The notes below the pieces were generated by a model. That model saw only the letters and a list, made by a program, of their open reading frames with translations, had not been told where the DNA came from and searched no databases. This document shows, piece after piece, positions 1-8,976 of a stretch of DNA of 64,000 nt; positions within the stretch are counted from its first letter, which is position 1; each line of letters starts with the position of its first letter. This stretch comes from Pseudomonadota bacterium (GTDB taxonomy: Bacteria > Pseudomonadota > Gammaproteobacteria > JAKAQQ01), in assembly GCA_027365475.1 (NCBI GenBank), contig DAHXNI010000024.1:1-64000 (forward strand), read 5' to 3'. Position numbers and translations under genes: made by a program.

Positions 1-62
1 CGATCAAAGACATTTGGCTGTATCCCCTGGAGAAGTCCTTCCGCCAGTCACTGACCGCGTAA
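1..62 (+). CDS. C-terminal end of an unidentified protein (partial)
   Basis: One frame is open from the window edge to a TAA at 60-62 and would encode about 19 residues ending WLYPLEKSFRQSLTA. The composition looks like a protein tail, but it is too short to assign to a family. It would converge on the sugar operon that follows. The other two forward frames also stay open for similar lengths, so the coding call is weak. Confidence 0.25.
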   Translation, partial: IKDIWLYPLEKSFRQSLTA

Positions 63-251
63 CGTCCCGCTCTTTGTCGTAGCCATGCCCGGCTTATCGC
101 ACTAGGCCGTCCGCCTCAAGACGGGTTGGCCGATTATTTACTGCTCATCGACGCTAACCAACTGAATTTGTTCGGTTCTTAACCGGACACTAGTGTCATC
201 TGCTCACGGAAACAGGTCTGCTCTCGCCCCGGAGCACAGTGCATCGCACGA

Positions 252-1433
252 TCACGCGAGCAACCCCAAAACTTCGTAACAGGCCCCCATCGTGTGGTAG
301 TCACACTTCCCGGCAGGGCTTTTCTCGTCACTGTACTTGACGTTGGAGCAATTCAGAATCCGGTACCAGGCTCCATAGTGGTGATCGACGAAATACTGCC
401 ATGCATACTTCCAGAGTGCTTCATAGCGTTCCCAGTAAACTGGATCGCCCGTCGCGACCGCGAGACGCGCAGCAGCAGCAATTGCTTCGGCTTGCACCCA
501 AAAGTACTTGTCGTCATCCACGGGTGTACCGTCCGGTTTGAGCCCATAGTACAAACCGCCGAAGCGGTTATCCCAACCCCGTTCGAAGGCCTGGTCAAAA
601 AGCCAACGCGCACACTCAAGACGCCAGGGTGCGGGCTGCACCCGATCCAGGGTCAAAAGAAGCTTAGCCCATTCGATCTGATGACCCACCTGAAATCCCC
701 ACGGGCGAAAAAGATGCTTCGGATTGTCCCGGTTATAGTTCCAGTCAATCTGCCAGTCCGAATCGTAATGTTCCCAAATGAATCCTCCGGCTAACCCCCC
801 CTGGCGTCGCACCATCTGATCCGCCAAAAGAGCAGCGCGGGTGAGAAAATCCTGCCGCCCGGTTGATGCATGTGCGGCCAGCAGTGCCTCGCAAAGATGC
901 ATGTTCGCGTTCTGACCCCGGTAGGGCGAAAACGTCCAGTGTTCGTCGGCTTCGTCGCGGTAGAGCCCATGCGCCGGATCGAAGAAACGGTGTTCAAGAA
1001 GTTCCCAGGTTTCGAGAAGCCAGGTTTCCGCTTCGACGACGCCTGCATCGAGCGCAGTTGCATAGGCCAGAAGCACGAAAGCCATCCCATAGGCGTGACG
1101 CGTGCGATCGTACGGTTTTCCATCACGGAGAGTCCAGGCATAGGCACCCGTCTTGGGGTCGCGATGGATGTCGCGCAGAAACCGGAGACCGTGTTCCATG
1201 CGTATCTGATCTTCCAAGCGTCCATAGGCACACCAGGCACGCGCATGGTTGACTACGAAGCGGGTACTGCTGACGAGATGACGGTGAATCCGATCATAAA
1301 CGGTCCCATCATCCTTGAAATAGTGGTAGAAGCCTCCCTGTGGATCGAGTGCATGCGGACGATAGAATGCCAGAATCTCATTGATGTGTCCCCGCAGGAA
1401 TTGCGGAGATCGAAAATCGGGGAAAGGTTTCAT
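252..1433 (-). CDS. AGE-family sugar isomerase/epimerase (YihS/mannose isomerase-like)
   Basis: 393 residues, the usual length for the N-acylglucosamine 2-epimerase superfamily, which folds as an (alpha/alpha)6 barrel. Family catalytic positions can be matched: R58, H179 in NMHL, H251 and E254 in GHQIEW, and H380 in CDYHT, the same Arg-His-His-His set as in YihS-type aldose-ketose isomerases. The ATG at 1433 overlaps the kinase stop codon (ATGA), so the two are translationally coupled. A longer frame upstream would run inside the kinase gene and is not needed. With a GH92 mannosidase, a sugar symporter and a fructokinase as neighbours, mannose to fructose isomerisation is the most coherent inferred role. 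An N-acylglucosamine or cellobiose 2-epimerase activity is the alternative. Confidence 0.85.
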   Translation of the reverse strand: MKPFPDFRSPQFLRGHINEILAFYRPHALDPQGGFYHYFKDDGTVYDRIHRHLVSSTRFVVNHARAWCAYGRLEDQIRMEHGLRFLRDIHRDPKTGAYAWTLRDGKPYDRTRHAYGMAFVLLAYATALDAGVVEAETWLLETWELLEHRFFDPAHGLYRDEADEHWTFSPYRGQNANMHLCEALLAAHASTGRQDFLTRAALLADQMVRRQGGLAGGFIWEHYDSDWQIDWNYNRDNPKHLFRPWGFQVGHQIEWAKLLLTLDRVQPAPWRLECARWLFDQAFERGWDNRFGGLYYGLKPDGTPVDDDKYFWVQAEAIAAAARLAVATGDPVYWERYEALWKYAWQYFVDHHYGAWYRILNCSNVKYSDEKSPAGKCDYHTMGACYEVLGLLA

Positions 1434-2410
1434 GTACGGATCTCGAAGAATGCCTCGACCTCCTGCCGCTTGGGCATGGCGCCAAAGGAGCCCAGACGAG
1501 TTGCAGCCAGCGCACCGCAAGCTGCCGCGAAACGCAGTGCAGGCTCGAGCGCATCAGGTTCTTCAATCCACCGTTCGATGTCAGCGCCCTGTTTCAGCGC
1601 TTCAACAAGCCGACAGAGAAATCCGCCTGAGAAAGCATCCCCCGCAGCTGTGGTGTCGCGAATCACAACAGGCCAAGCTGGGACAATGCCACGCCCAAGC
1701 TGGGTGAAATAGGTGATCGGCTGTGCACCGTCCGTAATCAAGACGAGACGGGCCGCACCCGCAAGGTGGCGCTCAATCCAATGTTCGGGAGATGCCAGAG
1801 GTTCCGCCATGTATTCAAGCTCAGCGCGGGACATCTTAAGAATCTGGACTTCCGGAAGAATGTTTTCGACCGCCCCCCGGATCATGCGGGCATCAGGCCA
1901 GAGGAGCGGACGCAGATTGAGATCCATGCTGATCCAGGCTCGCGCCGCTTGGGCCTTCCCAAGACCGTAACGGGTGGAATCGGCACTTGCGGTCTCAGTC
2001 AGCGTATTGGAGCCAAAATGGAACAGCTTCAGCGAGTCAAAGACTGTGTCCGGAAAGTCGTCCGGACGGAACAGTAAATGTGCCGCCCGGTCACCATAAA
2101 ACCGGAAACTGCGTTCTCCGGATGTGTCCAGAAATACGAACGCAAGCGCGGTCTGTCCGTTCGCGCTCCGTCGGATACCCTGAGCTCCCACCCCAGCTGC
2201 AGTCAACTCTTCCCACAGAAAATCTCCGAACGGATCTTGGCCCAGCATGCCGATGAAAGAAACCGATCCGCCAAGGCGCGCAATCGCAACGGCGGTATTG
2301 GCCGGCGCACCACCTGCGTGCTGTCGGAAGCGCAAGGGCTCATCTGCCCGGTCTGGCGACTCGGCCAAAAGGTCAATCAGGGCCTCTCCGAAACAGGCAA
2401 TTTCAGGCAC
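1430..2410 (-). CDS. PfkB-family sugar kinase, probable fructokinase
   Basis: 326 residues from a GTG at 2410 that overlaps the end of the symporter gene (GTGCCTGA). The N-terminal half has the ribokinase/PfkB sugar-binding segment HAGGAPANTAVAIARLG. The C-terminal half has the anion-hole and catalytic-base motif DTTAAGDAF, where the usual GAGD reads AAGD and keeps the Asp. The family phosphorylates sugars such as fructose, 2-keto-3-deoxygluconate or ribose with ATP. The position between a sugar symporter and an AGE-type isomerase favours fructose to fructose 6-phosphate in the cytoplasm, feeding glycolysis. Substrate is inferred from context. An in-frame upstream ATG at 2470 would give a longer, poorly conserved N-terminus. 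Confidence 0.87.
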   Translation of the reverse strand: MPEIACFGEALIDLLAESPDRADEPLRFRQHAGGAPANTAVAIARLGGSVSFIGMLGQDPFGDFLWEELTAAGVGAQGIRRSANGQTALAFVFLDTSGERSFRFYGDRAAHLLFRPDDFPDTVFDSLKLFHFGSNTLTETASADSTRYGLGKAQAARAWISMDLNLRPLLWPDARMIRGAVENILPEVQILKMSRAELEYMAEPLASPEHWIERHLAGAARLVLITDGAQPITYFTQLGRGIVPAWPVVIRDTTAAGDAFSGGFLCRLVEALKQGADIERWIEEPDALEPALRFAAACGALAATRLGSFGAMPKRQEVEAFFEIRT

Positions 2411-3749
2411 GGGATTCAACCGGTTGCAGGGAATCCGGAGAGTCCACAATCCGTGACCCCCAAAAACCATAGAAGATGATGTAGAGATAACAGAGGAGGG
2501 GCAAAATGTAGGCGTGATGCACGCCGATTTGGTCCGCCAAAAAACCCTGGAGCAGGGGGATCACCGCGCCACCCACAATGGCCATCACGAGAAGACTCGA
2601 GGCTTGTCCGGTTTGGGAACCGAGACCTGCGATCCCCAGGGTAAAAATATTGGGGAACATGATGGAGTTGAAAAACCCAATCACCACCACGCTCCAGAGT
2701 GCAAGCATGCCATGGCTGAGAAGGGTTGTGGTCACAAGAGCAGCAGCGACCACGGCTGCACATCCGAGCAGTCGTCCGGCATCGATTTTGCGTAGTACCC
2801 CGGACCCGATAAAACGCCCCACCATGGCCCCCATCCAATAAAGCGAAACAAAGGCCGCGGCCTTGTCGACGGGTATATCACCAAACCGCGGCAGTGAGAT
2901 GTAGCTGATCATGAAGCTGCCGATCGAGACTTCCGCTCCGACATAGACAAAAATGGCCAGGGTGCCGAAGAGAAGATGACGATAGGCGCGTGGGTTGTGA
3001 GAAAGGTTGTGCCAGAACCTGCTCTCCGGGCGTGCACTCGAGGTCCGCCAGTCTGGCAGGTGCATGAAGTAGACAGCCAGGGCGAGCGCCAAAAGGAGGA
3101 TGGCGAGCCCGATGTAGGGACCCTGAACGAGCGTGGTCTGTCGGAGGATATAGGCCTGATTGAGCGCGACTGTCCAGTACTGCCGGATCGAGAGGGCAAC
3201 GACCGGGATCGATAGGATCAGCAGTCCTCCAACGATCGGCCCAAGCGTCGTGCCCAGCGAGTTCAGGGCTTGAGCCAGGTTGAGCCGGCTTGAAGCGTCG
3301 CGCGGCGAACCGAGCAGGCTCACATAAGGATTAGCCGCAACCTGAAGCAACGTGATGCCGCTCGCCAGTACGAAAAGGGCCGCAAGAAACAGGGGGTATG
3401 ATGGAACGGCGGCGGCCGGATAAAACAAAAACGCTCCGGCAGCCGCAAGCACCAGCCCTGCCAGGACACTCATCGGGTAGCCGATGCGTCCGACAACCCA
3501 TCCTGAGGGCAACGAGGTGACGAAATAAGCCCCAAAAAAGGTGAACTGGATCAGCATGATCTCAGCGTAGTTGAGATCGAACACGGATTTAAGGTGGGGG
3601 ATCAGGATGTCATTCAGGCTCGTGATGAATCCCCACATGAAAAAAATGACTGTGAGGAAGACCATGGCACGGAAGTAACCGACAGGTTTCGCGACACCGT
3701 GCGTACCGATGACTGCATCGGGTACGGAAGGCGTTTGCACCTGTTGCAT
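2403..3749 (-). CDS. FucP/GluP-type MFS sugar:proton symporter
   Basis: 448 residues with about 12 hydrophobic segments. The first helix pair carries the family pattern MWGFITSLNDILIPHLK, and the middle of the N-domain has LLQVAANPYVSLLG and RLNLAQALNSLGTTLGP, typical of the L-fucose/glucose-galactose permease branch of the MFS. It is the first gene of the leftward operon and would import the monosaccharide released by the divergent GH92 enzyme. The actual sugar (mannose, glucose, fructose or fucose) cannot be read from the sequence. No clear ribosome-binding site precedes the ATG at 3749, so the exact start is uncertain. Confidence 0.88.
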   Translation of the reverse strand: MQQVQTPSVPDAVIGTHGVAKPVGYFRAMVFLTVIFFMWGFITSLNDILIPHLKSVFDLNYAEIMLIQFTFFGAYFVTSLPSGWVVGRIGYPMSVLAGLVLAAAGAFLFYPAAAVPSYPLFLAALFVLASGITLLQVAANPYVSLLGSPRDASSRLNLAQALNSLGTTLGPIVGGLLILSIPVVALSIRQYWTVALNQAYILRQTTLVQGPYIGLAILLLALALAVYFMHLPDWRTSSARPESRFWHNLSHNPRAYRHLLFGTLAIFVYVGAEVSIGSFMISYISLPRFGDIPVDKAAAFVSLYWMGAMVGRFIGSGVLRKIDAGRLLGCAAVVAAALVTTTLLSHGMLALWSVVVIGFFNSIMFPNIFTLGIAGLGSQTGQASSLLVMAIVGGAVIPLLQGFLADQIGVHHAYILPLLCYLYIIFYGFWGSRIVDSPDSLQPVESRA

Positions 3750-4126
3750 GGCATGGATCCGGCGTGAAACGATCCCTCACAAGATACAGGACTGGTGCTA
3801 TTTTTGCATGCTATGAACAGCAAGATCGGTCCCGCATTTTCATCAATTCAACAACATATATCCTTGCTGGAAACGACCCTTTTGCGTGGCTCGTCGAAAG
3901 ACTCGAAGCTTTCCATATGCTCAGAACAAACCCCTATCGTGTCGTCCTGTCTCAAGACGAGGCCCGTGTGTTGTCCCGGCATGCGGCATAAACTGCGCAT
4001 CTACCCCGCTCGGTGCCGCATGGGGAACGTACTGGGTAAACGGGCTGGATTGGTACCCGATTGCGTCGTTCCAGACCGGTGCAAGCAGGAGCGGGCTGAA
4101 CGCGAGGCGCCCCGAAACCAAAGTTT
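3750..4126. other. Divergent intergenic region without an intact gene
   Basis: This segment separates the leftward sugar operon from the pseudogene and GH92 gene. A short plus-strand frame ends at 3991 with PYRVVLSQDEARVLSRHAA, which faintly resembles the N-terminal helix-turn-helix of IS630-type transposases, but nothing follows it. The rest shows no convincing coding pattern. Together with the decayed vapC downstream it looks like an old insertion or recombination scar. Confidence 0.4.
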
Positions 4127-4316
4127 ATGCTCAATGCCAATGCTTGCATCTACTTGGTGAAACATCAGCCGCCTGAGGTTGCAGAACGCTTTGCTCAGTA
4201 CTTTATTGGAGATGTCGTGGTTTCCTCGATCACGGTCGCCGAACTGAAACACGGGGTAGCGCACTCCAGGCGTGCCGCTCGATATGTCGGCTGCGCAACA
4301 CTACGGATCGATTCGC
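4127..4316 (+). pseudogene. Decayed VapC-type PIN-domain toxin
   Basis: The frame from the ATG at 4127 begins MLNANACIYLVKHQPPEVAERF and continues VVVSSITVAELKHGVAHS, the start of a VapC toxin. The universally conserved catalytic Asp (normally MLDTN) is Asn here. Homology then stops and resumes from about 4272 in another frame as VPLDMSAAQHYGSIR, the region that in VapC lies about 40 residues further on. An internal deletion with a frameshift therefore destroyed the gene, and no antitoxin is recognisable upstream. The frame of the second fragment runs to a TAG at 4382, but homology is lost before that. Confidence 0.7.
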
Positions 4317-4511
4317 TTCGCAACCCATGCCGTCCGACTGGATGGCGCGTTCACCACGGGCGAACGACCATATGCGGTGTAGGACCAGCAAGGGCGCAAA
4401 TCCGCTGGAGTCTCCACTATACTGCGTGAACCGGGCGACGTCGGCGTGACCTGGGCAGGGAGTCTTCTCACCATCCGATTCCGCCAGGGAATCCAACCTT
4501 GGGAGACGCCC

Positions 4512-7500
4512 ATGCAACCACTCCGCACTTCTACCCGACATTTCTTTTGGATCGCACTGTGTTTTCTGGTGACGCTCGTTGCAATTCCTGCCCTCGCACA
4601 CACCGCGCGGGCGGGCGGGCGCGTTGCCGGGCGACGTGGCTGGCAGTTGGTCGATCCCTTCATCGGGACCTCCGGTACGGCCGCAGGGGGGCCCATCGAC
4701 ACGTTTCCCGGTGCAAGCCTTCCGTTTGGCATGATCCAGTGGAGCCCGGATACACCCTCGGAGCCCGCCGGAGGAGGATACAACTATACGGACCGGGTCG
4801 TGACAGGATTTGGGCTCACCCACCTGAGCGGCCCCGGATGCTCGGTTTTCGGTGACATCGATATTCTGCCCGAGGCTGGTCCCACTCCCGAGCCATGGGA
4901 TGCCGTCCAGCCGTTTTCCCATGCATCCGAACGCGCCCACCCGGGCTGGTACGCGGTCACGGTCGGGAACCCACCCATCCGGGTGCGCCTTACGGTCACG
5001 AAACGTACGGGACTCGGGCAGTTCATCTACCCCCGGCACATCCGGGCGCGGATGATCTTCAAAGTTTCATCCGATCAGGCGGGCGTGACTCGGGCCCACT
5101 TCAAAGTGGTTGGCACGCACGAAGTGATCGGCGATGCGACGAGCGGCGGATTCTGCGGCGAGCCTGACCGGTTCACGGTCTACTTCGTTGCCCGTTTCAA
5201 TCGCCCGTTTGATCATTCCGGCACCTGGAGCTCCGGAATCACCCATCCCGGTGCGCGCTCGGTCACGGGAGCCGGATCCGGCGGCTGGGTTTCGTTCCCT
5301 GCCCGGTCCCGGAATGCAATCAAGTTGAAAGTCGCCATCTCCTACGTCAGCGTGCAAGGCGCCCTCGCCAATCTCCAGGCTGAAGGCCGCACCTGGAACT
5401 TGGACCCAGTAAGGCACGCGGCCCGCAAGGATTGGTCCCGTCTCCTCGGCCGGATCGCAGTCAGGGGCGGCACAAATGCCGAGCGGGTGACTTTCTACAC
5501 TGCGCTCTACCATACCCTGCTCCAACCGACCCTTTTCAGTGACGTCACCGGAGCTTATCCGGGCTTTGACGGACGAATCCACCGCCTTCCTCCGGGGCAG
5601 GTGCAATATGCCAACTTTTCGGGTTGGGACATTTATCGCACGGAAATCCCCCTGCTCGCCCTTCTCGTGCCCAACCGGGTGAGTGCCATGGCCGAGTCCC
5701 TGGTTCGCGATACCCGCCAAGGAGGCTATCTGCCCAAATGGTCACTGGCAAATGGCTACACCGGTGTCATGGGCGGTGATTCGGCTGACCCGATTCTGGC
5801 TGGCGCCTATGCCTTCGGCGCCCGCAAGTTCAATACGCATGAAGCGCTTCAAGATATGATCCGCGGGGCCACCCTAACCGCTACACGGCCGGGACAGGGC
5901 TGGTACATCGAGCGTCCGGGACTCACCTCCTACCTCAAGCGGGGTTATGTCGGCCATGCCCTTACGACATCGGTTGCCCCCGTCCCGAACGGAGCCTCGG
6001 AAACGCTCGAATACGCTCTGGATGACTTCTCCATTGCCGAGTTTGCGAAGCAACTGGGCGACCGAACCGCCTTCCGGACATTTTTCAGCCGGTCGATGAA
6101 CTGGAGTCATCTCTTTGACCGGTCGACAGGCGAAATTGCCCCCCGCAACCGAGCCGGAGCATTCCTGCGGACACCCATCACGGAAAATGGCCAAAGCGGT
6201 TTCCAGGAAGGCAACGCCGCGCAATACACCTGGATGGTCCCCGAAGATCTGGCCGGGTTGATCCGTGGCCTGGGCGGACGCCGGGCAACCCTCCACCGCC
6301 TCAACCGGTATTTCACCCACCTCAATGCCGGTCAAAGCGCCCCTTACGCCTGGCTCGGAAACGAGCCCAGCCTGGGCGATCCTTGGGTTTATCTCGCTAC
6401 CCTCGCTCCGTGGCGAACGCAGGCCGTCATCCGGAAAGCCATCACGACCCTTTACTTCCCAACCCCCGCGGGACTGCCTGGTAATGACGACCTCGGGACC
6501 ATGAGCGCCTGGTATATCTGGAGCGCACTCGGGCTTTACCCCCAAAATCCCTCGCTCAGGATTCTCGATATCGGCAGCCCCCTCTTCCCCCATATCCGCC
6601 TCGACTCTCCCGGTGGGCTTAGGCTCATCATCCAGGCTCCACATGCGGAAGCCTCCCGTCCCTATGTTGATGCGCTCACCATCAATGGGCACCCCGATCA
6701 GCGGACGTGGTTCTCTCTACCCATGAGAGGCACTCTTACGCTTGGATTCCATTTGGGGTCGAGACCCGATCACGCATGGGGCAGTGCCCCGGGGGATGCA
6801 CCGCCCTCTTTCGCACCCGGGCCGATTCATTTCCCGCCTTCAACCAATGTGCAGTTGACCCGCATGGAGCGGCAGGATTGTGTACATCCCGGACATCCCA
6901 TACGGCTCGCTTTTGACCTCAACGGAGCCAAAGCGCGTCATGCCACCCGGATCCGGTGGTCCATCGAGGTTCCCCGTGGATTTTCCGTGCACCCCGATCG
7001 CGGTGTGGCCGCGGTTTTCCCGGGAACCGATCTCAGGATCCCCTTCACGCTCCACATTCCTCGTGGAACGCAGGAAGGCTACGCGGATGTCCGGATCAAC
7101 GCCCGGACCGAGAGTGGAGCCCAGTTGCCCGAGCTGCTCCTTCCACTCAGGATTGAGAGCCATTCGGATGCGGTCATTCCTCTAGTCTACGCGGTCAACA
7201 ATGCGGACAACTCCGTCATTCCGATCAATCCCCGAACGGGAGCGCTCGGGCCCCGGATCATGGTGGGAAATGATCCTGACGCAGCCATTCTGAGCCCTCA
7301 TGGCCGGTGGCTCTATGTCGCGAACCAGGGATCCAACACGATATCGGTCATCGACACGGTGAGCCAGACGGTTGCGACCACCATCGCGGTCGGATCCGGA
7401 CCGGATGCACTCGCGCTCAACCCAAGGGGATCGACCCTCTGGGTGGCCAACGGAGGCAGCAATAACATCGAATCCATCGCAACCGAAACCCGAAAGGCCG

Positions 7501-8063
7501 GGCCGGGCATCCCAACCGGTGTGGGCCCTGCCGCACTCACCCTCGCACCGAGCGGTCGCGTTCTTTATGTCGCCAACTCGGGATCCAATACCGTGACGCC
7601 CATCCGTCTTCCCGCCCGCCGGGTGGGACCCCTGATTCGGGTGGGACTCAGACCCTCAGGTCTCGCGATCGTCCCCCATGGGAATCGACTCTATGTGATC
7701 GATCAGGGCGCAAATGAAGTGACGCCCATTGATCTCAAGGACGGGCATGCCCTGCGACCGATCCGGACCGGACTTTTGCCCGGCAACCCAGCTCTCACCC
7801 GAGACGGACGCCTGCTCTACGTACCGAACGGGGCGTCGAACACACTTTCCCGGATTGCGACCGTGACCGGCTCGTCTCTCCGGCCGCTCCCGTCCGGGCC
7901 CGGACCTGCAACGGTCGCGATCGGCCCGAGGGGGAGATCCCTCTATGTTGCAGATGGCGCAGGTGGAGTGGTGACCCGGATCGACCGCAGGTCCGGGAAG
8001 ATCATCTGGTCGGTCCGTACGGGCGGACTGCCTGTTTTCGTGGCCGCTCCCAAAATCCCCTGA
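4512..8063 (+). CDS. Secreted GH92 alpha-mannosidase fused to a C-terminal beta-propeller
   Basis: 1183 residues from the ATG at 4512, preceded by GGGAG at 4500-4504. Residues 1-35 form a signal peptide (basic start, hydrophobic core, ALAHTARA). Residues about 45-770 are the GH92 catalytic region, opening DPFIGTSGT and containing the family acid motif QEGNAAQYTW (E566) and the base motif GNDDLGTMSAWY (D659/D660). Residues about 785-885 look like a NEW3/NPCBM-associated beta-sandwich. From about 890 to the end there are seven repeats of about 42 residues of YVTN type (for example LYVANQGSNTISVID), enough for one complete seven-bladed propeller. GH92 enzymes are calcium-dependent exo-alpha-mannosidases acting outside the cytoplasm. 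A TATACT hexamer at 4416-4421 is a possible -10 element, with no good -35. Confidence 0.9.
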   Translation: MQPLRTSTRHFFWIALCFLVTLVAIPALAHTARAGGRVAGRRGWQLVDPFIGTSGTAAGGPIDTFPGASLPFGMIQWSPDTPSEPAGGGYNYTDRVVTGFGLTHLSGPGCSVFGDIDILPEAGPTPEPWDAVQPFSHASERAHPGWYAVTVGNPPIRVRLTVTKRTGLGQFIYPRHIRARMIFKVSSDQAGVTRAHFKVVGTHEVIGDATSGGFCGEPDRFTVYFVARFNRPFDHSGTWSSGITHPGARSVTGAGSGGWVSFPARSRNAIKLKVAISYVSVQGALANLQAEGRTWNLDPVRHAARKDWSRLLGRIAVRGGTNAERVTFYTALYHTLLQPTLFSDVTGAYPGFDGRIHRLPPGQVQYANFSGWDIYRTEIPLLALLVPNRVSAMAESLVRDTRQGGYLPKWSLANGYTGVMGGDSADPILAGAYAFGARKFNTHEALQDMIRGATLTATRPGQGWYIERPGLTSYLKRGYVGHALTTSVAPVPNGASETLEYALDDFSIAEFAKQLGDRTAFRTFFSRSMNWSHLFDRSTGEIAPRNRAGAFLRTPITENGQSGFQEGNAAQYTWMVPEDLAGLIRGLGGRRATLHRLNRYFTHLNAGQSAPYAWLGNEPSLGDPWVYLATLAPWRTQAVIRKAITTLYFPTPAGLPGNDDLGTMSAWYIWSALGLYPQNPSLRILDIGSPLFPHIRLDSPGGLRLIIQAPHAEASRPYVDALTINGHPDQRTWFSLPMRGTLTLGFHLGSRPDHAWGSAPGDAPPSFAPGPIHFPPSTNVQLTRMERQDCVHPGHPIRLAFDLNGAKARHATRIRWSIEVPRGFSVHPDRGVAAVFPGTDLRIPFTLHIPRGTQEGYADVRINARTESGAQLPELLLPLRIESHSDAVIPLVYAVNNADNSVIPINPRTGALGPRIMVGNDPDAAILSPHGRWLYVANQGSNTISVIDTVSQTVATTIAVGSGPDALALNPRGSTLWVANGGSNNIESIATETRKAGPGIPTGVGPAALTLAPSGRVLYVANSGSNTVTPIRLPARRVGPLIRVGLRPSGLAIVPHGNRLYVIDQGANEVTPIDLKDGHALRPIRTGLLPGNPALTRDGRLLYVPNGASNTLSRIATVTGSSLRPLPSGPGPATVAIGPRGRSLYVADGAGGVVTRIDRRSGKIIWSVRTGGLPVFVAAPKIP

Positions 8064-8092
8064 ATCATCCGCGCTCTCCCGCCGGGATCCGA

Positions 8093-8731
8093 TCAGACTG
8101 AACCGGACCCGGCGGGATCTGGGATCGGCATGAGCCGGGCGAGTTCGGCTGCATCTGATCTGCCGGAACGGAGCAGTTGTTCCCGGACCCGTCTCTGATC
8201 TTCCAGCGAACGGTTCTGACCCAGTTTGAACTGGGCCCGGATTTCAGTGATCCGGATTTCGAAACCTACGATCCCCGCGATCAGCTTTCTCAAACGTGCA
8301 TCCTCCCAATCGGGTTTCCACGCAACCGGTCGGCTCGATTCCAGCCGATCCGTCAACTGGTCGAGCATCGCGACCAACAGATCCTCTTCGGTAATCAACC
8401 GGACACTCCCGGACACGTGCACAACCGCGTAGTTCCAGGTCGGCACATCCGGCGTGGCATACCAGCTCGGGGAGATATAGGCGTCGGGACCCTGGAAGAT
8501 AGCCAACACGGGGTTCTCGGACCGGGTCCAGCTCTGCCACTGCGGATTGGCACGGGCCATGTGCCCCAGCACACGCCCCCAGGGTTCGGGGAAAGGTTCG
8601 TAGAAAAGTGGCAGGTGGCTCACAAAGGGCGGGTCCCCAATACCACTCACCAGAAGCCCGAATGGATGATCCCGCATGAGCGTCTGCATCCGCTCACGAT
8701 GGGTCTCCTGAAAGTGTTCTGGAACGTACAT
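8093..8731 (-). CDS. PaiB-like FMN-binding protein (putative negative transcriptional regulator family)
   Basis: 212 residues from the ATG at 8731, giving the MYVPEHFQE start characteristic of the PaiB/'FMN-binding negative transcriptional regulator' family. Further family features are VSHLPLFYEP, GHMARANPQW and FQGPDAYISPSWY. The fold is a flavin-binding split barrel. The named regulatory role comes from Bacillus PaiB; a general flavin- or haem-related function is equally possible. It is convergent with the GH92 gene and has no partner acetyltransferase (PaiA) beside it. A longer frame upstream of the chosen start lacks conservation. Confidence 0.85.
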   Translation of the reverse strand: MYVPEHFQETHRERMQTLMRDHPFGLLVSGIGDPPFVSHLPLFYEPFPEPWGRVLGHMARANPQWQSWTRSENPVLAIFQGPDAYISPSWYATPDVPTWNYAVVHVSGSVRLITEEDLLVAMLDQLTDRLESSRPVAWKPDWEDARLRKLIAGIVGFEIRITEIRAQFKLGQNRSLEDQRRVREQLLRSGRSDAAELARLMPIPDPAGSGSV

Positions 8732-8976
8732 CACGCATCGGACTCCCGAGCTGGATTGGCTCGATTGATGACGGTCACGCAACTATCGCCTGTTTGCTTC
8801 CGCCCCCTCCTTCGAGAGAAGAGTGTTCTTTATCAGAAGCAGTCAGCAATTTCAAATCCCCGTCGCCATATAGTAGCAAGGGGCGCGCTCAAAGACCAAG
8901 TGCAACATTTTGTGGCGGTTGCAGGTGCGGGTCGATCTTCGCGGCCAGTCGGCGGAATTCGTTCATGCTCAGGTCG

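Noticed and set aside
294..794. Long plus-strand frame opposite the AGE isomerase gene
   Set aside because: It lies antisense to a well-conserved gene and has no family features of its own.
3930..3991. IS630-type transposase N-terminus
   Set aside because: The similarity covers about 18 residues with no downstream continuation, so it is mentioned only as a possible scar.
5067..5720. Long minus-strand frame opposite the GH92 gene, and similar ones elsewhere
   Set aside because: High-GC antisense frames without motifs or ribosome-binding sites are expected by chance.
8890..8976. Small protein after the PIN toxin (SMNEFRRLAAKIDPHLQ)
   Set aside because: About 25 codons, no start context and no recognised family; possibly a fragment.
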